From DATMNI01 sp035570275 (GTDB lineage: Bacteria > Acidobacteriota > Terriglobia > Bryobacterales > Bryobacteraceae), in the NCBI GenBank assembly GCA_035570275.1, contig DATMNI010000276.1:1-17685 (forward strand): DNA of 17,685 bases. The letters run 5' to 3'. Positions 14,659-17,685 of the stretch are shown piece after piece. The notes beneath the pieces are model-generated. The model saw only the letters and a program-made list of their open reading frames with translations, was not told where the DNA came from and did no database searches. The position numbers were made by a program, and so were the translations under genes. The first letter of the stretch is position 1. Each line of letters begins with the position of its first letter.

Positions 14659-15043
14659 ATACCTGTTGATTGGCGGGTACGCGGTCGGGATTTACGGTCA
14701 TATCAGGGCCACGAACGATCTCGATATCTGGGTCAACGTCAGTCCGGAAAACGCCGCCAACATTGAGCGGGCGCTTCGCGAGTTCGGGTTCGCCGCAGCC
14801 GGGCTGACCCGCGATCTGTTTCTTGCCCGGAATAACGTGGTCCGCATGGGGGTTCCGCCTATTCGGATTGAGGTCCTCACCTCCATTTCGGGAGTTGAGT
14901 TCGAATCCTGCTACGCCGAAAAAGAGATGATCCAAATTGAGGAGATGGTGGTTCCTGTGATCAGCCTGGCCCGTCTGAGGGAGAACAAAACGGCCAGCGG
15001 GCGGGCGAAGGATCTGGCGGACCTGGAGAACCTGCCGCACTAG
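14591..15043 (+). CDS. Minimal nucleotidyltransferase (DUF6036/AbiEii-like)
   Basis: The ATG at 14591 is chosen because GAAGGA precedes it by about five bases and the frame upstream is the small partner in a different frame. The 150-residue protein has YLLIGGYAVGIYGHIRATND followed by LDIWV, the GG...DxD signature of polymerase-beta-fold nucleotidyltransferases (G28, G29, D43, D45). RIEVLTSISG supplies the likely third acidic residue, Glu. A closing segment (SLARLRENKTASGRAKDLAD) is also family-typical. Such proteins transfer nucleotides to proteins or RNA; some act as toxins in abortive-infection systems (AbiE). The overlapping 75-aa gene upstream fits a toxin-antitoxin-like pair. It lies among degenerate sequences, consistent with horizontal gain. 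Confidence 0.85.
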   Translation: MATPALARDFKEFLKSLNSNGVEYLLIGGYAVGIYGHIRATNDLDIWVNVSPENAANIERALREFGFAAAGLTRDLFLARNNVVRMGVPPIRIEVLTSISGVEFESCYAEKEMIQIEEMVVPVISLARLRENKTASGRAKDLADLENLPH

Positions 15044-15423
15044 GGCAAAGTGAACCACTCAAGGCTGTGGACCAGCTAAACCAGATACGTCAGGCGGCGA
15101 GAATACAGCGTGCTGGTTTGCTTGGGGAACTGGATTGAACCTGTCTCCAGCCCTGGCGAACCGTGAAGCCCAGAGCAGCTACCACATGTCTAACAGACCA
15201 CTGCATCCGCCCCAACAGTTTGTTCACCACGGCGGGGGTATCGCCGGATTGGATTAGGTGTGTGTCGTCGGGATAAAGTCGGGTGGTACCCGCAAATTTG
15301 GGGATCGACACCATCGAGATATCCGCCTGGGCCGAGTGCCGAGGCAGCTGTCCCGAAACTCGGCAGCACCCCTCCGCTGCCGCGCTTCTGCTATGCTTCA
15401 AGAAACATCCGAGGTAATTATCT
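15044..15423. other. 380-bp gap with a possible short minus-strand frame
   Basis: The only frame with coding-like text is minus-strand 15314-15090 (74 codons; IPKFAGTTRLYPDDTHLIQS, then VVNKLLGRMQWSVRHVVAAL). It has no ribosome binding site and no family I recognise, and may be the tail of a decayed gene. A 7-bp hairpin (15337-15343 with 15359-15365) is also present. The region must contain the promoter of the DUF4159 gene; GAGG at 15411-15414 is its likely ribosome site. Confidence 0.35.
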
Positions 15424-16236
15424 ATGAAGCTGGTGCGGCCCATCTCGGCCATTCCCCTCCTGTTATCGCTCAGCCTGGGGCTGTTTGCGATGCAACAAGG
15501 GGGCGGATATCAGGGGTACGGCCGTCAGCGATACTCTTACTACTCCGGACCGAACGTGCCCTCGGAGTTTTATTGGAGCCGGCTCCAGTACACTTCCAGC
15601 TATGCCAGCGGCAGCAGCTTCGGGTTTCGCGGTTTTCGCGGCGGTTGGTCCCGGGATTATCCCAAGGCCGACAACGATTGCCTGATTGCCCTGCGGCGTT
15701 TGACCCACATCAACTCTCCGTCGCCGCTGAACGTTGTCGATCTCGATAGCGACCATGTCTTCGACTATCCCTGGATCTACGCCGTCTCGGTTAACAATTG
15801 GACCTTCACCGACGAGGAGGCCAAACGCCTGCACGATTATCTTTTGAAGGGCGGTTTCCTGATGGTGGACGACTTCCACGGCACCGACGACTGGCAGCAT
15901 TTCATGGCCGGCATGCGCATGGTGTTGCCCGACCGGCCCGTCGAAGATCTGAAGGATAACGACGAGATCTACCACGTTCTATACGACATCAACGAAAAGT
16001 TTCAGATCCCCAGCGAGGTCTACGTCAACACCGGCCGGACCTATGAGAAAGACGGCTACGTGCCCTTGTGGCGCGCCATCCGCAACGACCACGGGCGCAT
16101 CATGGTGGCCATCTGCGCCAACATGCACCTGGGTGACGCCTGGGAGTGGGCGGATAGCCCGCAGTACCCCGAGAAGTTTTCCGGACTGGCTTTTCGAATC
16201 GTCCTCAACTACATAACCTACGCCTTCACCCATTAG
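15424..16236 (+). CDS. DUF4159 domain protein, exported
   Basis: The 270-residue protein begins with a signal peptide (MKLVRPISAIPLLLSLSLGL) and a Gly/Tyr-rich low-complexity stretch, then a DUF4159 domain. Recognised parts are WSRDYPKADNDCLIALRRLT, the turn VVDLDSDHVFDYPWIYAV, LLKGGFLMVDDFHGTDDWQ and the C-terminal MVAICANMHLGDAWEWADSP. The fold is related to glutamine amidotransferase/ThuA-like domains. The function is unknown; the family is usually found with MoxR ATPases and VWA proteins in envelope-associated clusters. Its neighbour, 51 bp downstream, is such a VWA protein, which supports the call. The segment encoding QYTSSYASGSS also occurs upstream at 14310. Confidence 0.9.
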   Translation: MKLVRPISAIPLLLSLSLGLFAMQQGGGYQGYGRQRYSYYSGPNVPSEFYWSRLQYTSSYASGSSFGFRGFRGGWSRDYPKADNDCLIALRRLTHINSPSPLNVVDLDSDHVFDYPWIYAVSVNNWTFTDEEAKRLHDYLLKGGFLMVDDFHGTDDWQHFMAGMRMVLPDRPVEDLKDNDEIYHVLYDINEKFQIPSEVYVNTGRTYEKDGYVPLWRAIRNDHGRIMVAICANMHLGDAWEWADSPQYPEKFSGLAFRIVLNYITYAFTH

Positions 16237-16287
16237 GCATGAACCGCGCCCGCCTCCCACTACACTCCGCCGGCAGCCCACGAGCCC

Positions 16288-17685
16288 ATGTTCGAGTTCT
16301 TTTTTAAGTATCCGCGCTCGGTGTATACACGCGGCCAATTTGCCCTCCTGGGGGCATGGCCCAAGTGGATGCTGGTGCTGCTGATCCTGGTTGCGGCCGC
16401 CGGTCTGGCCTGGCTGATCCGCTCCCGTCTGGCCGAAGCCGCACCGGTCATCCGCAGTTGGCGAGCCTGGGTAATCTGGGGCTTGCAGACACTTCTGGCC
16501 GCGCTGCTGCTGGTGCTGCTTTGGCAGCCGGCGATCACGGTTGCCGAGTTGAAGCCGCAACAAAACATCATCGCCGTGCTGGTGGACGATTCGCGCAGCA
16601 TGGCCATATCCGAGGACGGCGCCACCCGCCAGGCCCAAGCCGTTAAGGCGTTGCAGAACGGCGTTCTGGACAGCCTCAACCGCGCATTTCAGACGCGTCT
16701 TTACCGCGTGGACGACGTGCCCGCCCGTATCGACAGCCTCAAGGACCTGCAACCCAACGCGAGCTCGACCCGCATTGGCGACAGCCTCAAGCAGTTGAGC
16801 GACGAGACTTCCGACCTGCCCATCGGCGCCGTGGTACTGCTGAGCGACGGCGACGACAACGCCGGGGGCATTAGCGCGGACTCCATTAGCGCGCTGCGCG
16901 CCCGCCACATTCCGGTTCACACCGTTGGCTTTGGACGCGAGCGTGCCGAACACGATGTGGAGCTGGACGATGCCGTGGTCGCTCCCCGGGCTTTGGCCGG
17001 CTCCCGCCTAGCCGTCAAGATCACCTGGCACCAACGGGGATACGCCGGCGCCAAGCTCAACCTGACGGTACGCGATGTCAGCGCCGGCCAGGTGGGCAGC
17101 CAAGGCAAGGTCCTGGCTTCTCGCGCCATCAGCCTGGGGCCGGACGGCAACCTCCAGACCGAGACTTTGATGTTCGATATCGGTAGCGCCGGAGTCAAAA
17201 CGCTCCAAATCGCGGCTACTGAACTGCCGGGCGAGCAGAACACGGCCAACAATACCTTGACCCGCGTGGTGAATGTTGGCTCCGAACCGCGCCGCATCCT
17301 CTACATTGAGGGTGAACCGCGTTGGGAGTACAAGTTTATCCGCCAGGCGGAAGAGGACGACCGCATGGTGCAGATCGCCTCTATGGTCCGCACCAGTGAA
17401 AACAAGGTCTACCGCCAGGGAATCGCCGATCCCAAAGAGCTGGCCGCCGGGTTTCCATCCCGCCCGGAAGACCTTTTCGTCTACCAGGGACTGATCGTTG
17501 GATCGGTGGAAGCCGGCTATTTCACTCCCGGCCAGCAGGAATTGATCCGCCAGTTCGTGGATCGCCGCGGCGGCGGCCTGCTGCTGCTGGGCGGGCAGTT
17601 CGCGCTGGCGGATGGCGGCTGGAACGCCTCCAACCTGATCGATCTGCTGCCGGCGGCGCTGCCAACCCAGGCGGCCACTTTTCAT
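16288..17685 (+). CDS. Membrane VWA-domain protein with GATase-like C-terminal region (3' end outside window)
   Basis: The frame runs open from ATG 16288 to the window edge, 466 codons, so the protein is incomplete. There are two N-terminal membrane segments (about residues 27-44 and 62-79). The next part has a VWA domain with a MIDAS motif DDSRSM (D100, S102, S104) and LLSDGDDNAGG as the later metal-site strand. A beta-sandwich region follows. It then enters a GATase1-like part: RRILYIEGEPRWEYKFIRQA and ELIRQFVDRRGGGLLLLGG. This order is typical of the large VWA proteins next to DUF4159 and MoxR genes, thought to act in envelope assembly or stress, by association. Missing residues prevent judging the full C-terminal domain. 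Start choice is by the hydrophobic N-terminus; no strong ribosome site is visible. Confidence 0.9.
   Translation, partial: MFEFFFKYPRSVYTRGQFALLGAWPKWMLVLLILVAAAGLAWLIRSRLAEAAPVIRSWRAWVIWGLQTLLAALLLVLLWQPAITVAELKPQQNIIAVLVDDSRSMAISEDGATRQAQAVKALQNGVLDSLNRAFQTRLYRVDDVPARIDSLKDLQPNASSTRIGDSLKQLSDETSDLPIGAVVLLSDGDDNAGGISADSISALRARHIPVHTVGFGRERAEHDVELDDAVVAPRALAGSRLAVKITWHQRGYAGAKLNLTVRDVSAGQVGSQGKVLASRAISLGPDGNLQTETLMFDIGSAGVKTLQIAATELPGEQNTANNTLTRVVNVGSEPRRILYIEGEPRWEYKFIRQAEEDDRMVQIASMVRTSENKVYRQGIADPKELAAGFPSRPEDLFVYQGLIVGSVEAGYFTPGQQELIRQFVDRRGGGLLLLGGQFALADGGWNASNLIDLLPAALPTQAATFH

Noticed and set aside
15979..16953. 324-codon minus-strand frame
   Set aside because: Overlaps the DUF4159 and VWA genes; no motif and low-complexity shadow composition.

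Overview
The window is GC-rich bacterial DNA. The gene families point to Acidobacteriota, most likely a Bryobacterales/Solibacter-type soil organism. These are an S55-like SpoIVB-type protein next to a secreted beta-propeller, paired ThuA-domain proteins, a YVTN propeller, a large secreted esterase and a DUF4159-VWA cluster. This is inferred from families I recognise; there is no rRNA or marker gene in the window to confirm it.

Layout. (1) 1-3114, plus strand: the C-terminal end of an S55-like protein, then a secreted propeller/beta-sandwich protein behind a strong inverted repeat. (2) 3115-4190: an accessory pocket with a truncated, stop-interrupted pseudogene (minus), a GxxExxY (PDDEXK-like) gene flanked by inverted arrays of an 8-bp motif, and one copy of a 53-bp dispersed repeat. 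(3) 4190-5200, minus: a secreted two-domain VOC protein. (4) 5365-9484, plus: a tight, partly overlapping operon of a c-type cytochrome/copper monooxygenase-like protein, an eight-repeat YVTN propeller and two tandem ThuA proteins. All four have export signals. (5) 9485-9901: a gene-poor stretch with the second 53-bp repeat copy and two near-identical palindromes 53 bp apart. (6) 11936-9902, minus: a compact operon of a Toprim protein, a DEDDh exonuclease and a radical SAM enzyme, possibly followed by a 62-codon ORF. (7) 12101-14170, plus: a large secreted alpha/beta hydrolase, divergent from the operon. (8) 14171-15423: accessory DNA with a 75-aa protein overlapping a minimal nucleotidyltransferase (toxin-antitoxin-like) and a degenerate stretch sharing 33 bp with the next gene. 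(9) 15424-17685, plus: a DUF4159 protein and a membrane VWA/GATase-like protein running off the window end.

How the genes work together: most plus-strand genes are exported and look like envelope or nutrient-handling functions typical of soil oligotrophs. The most unusual unit is the minus-strand Toprim-exonuclease-radical SAM operon. It joins two nucleic-acid-processing proteins to a radical enzyme with no evident metabolic partner and sits between accessory regions. It is the best candidate here for an undescribed system, although its function cannot be read from sequence alone. No tRNA, rRNA, CRISPR array or intact insertion sequence was seen.
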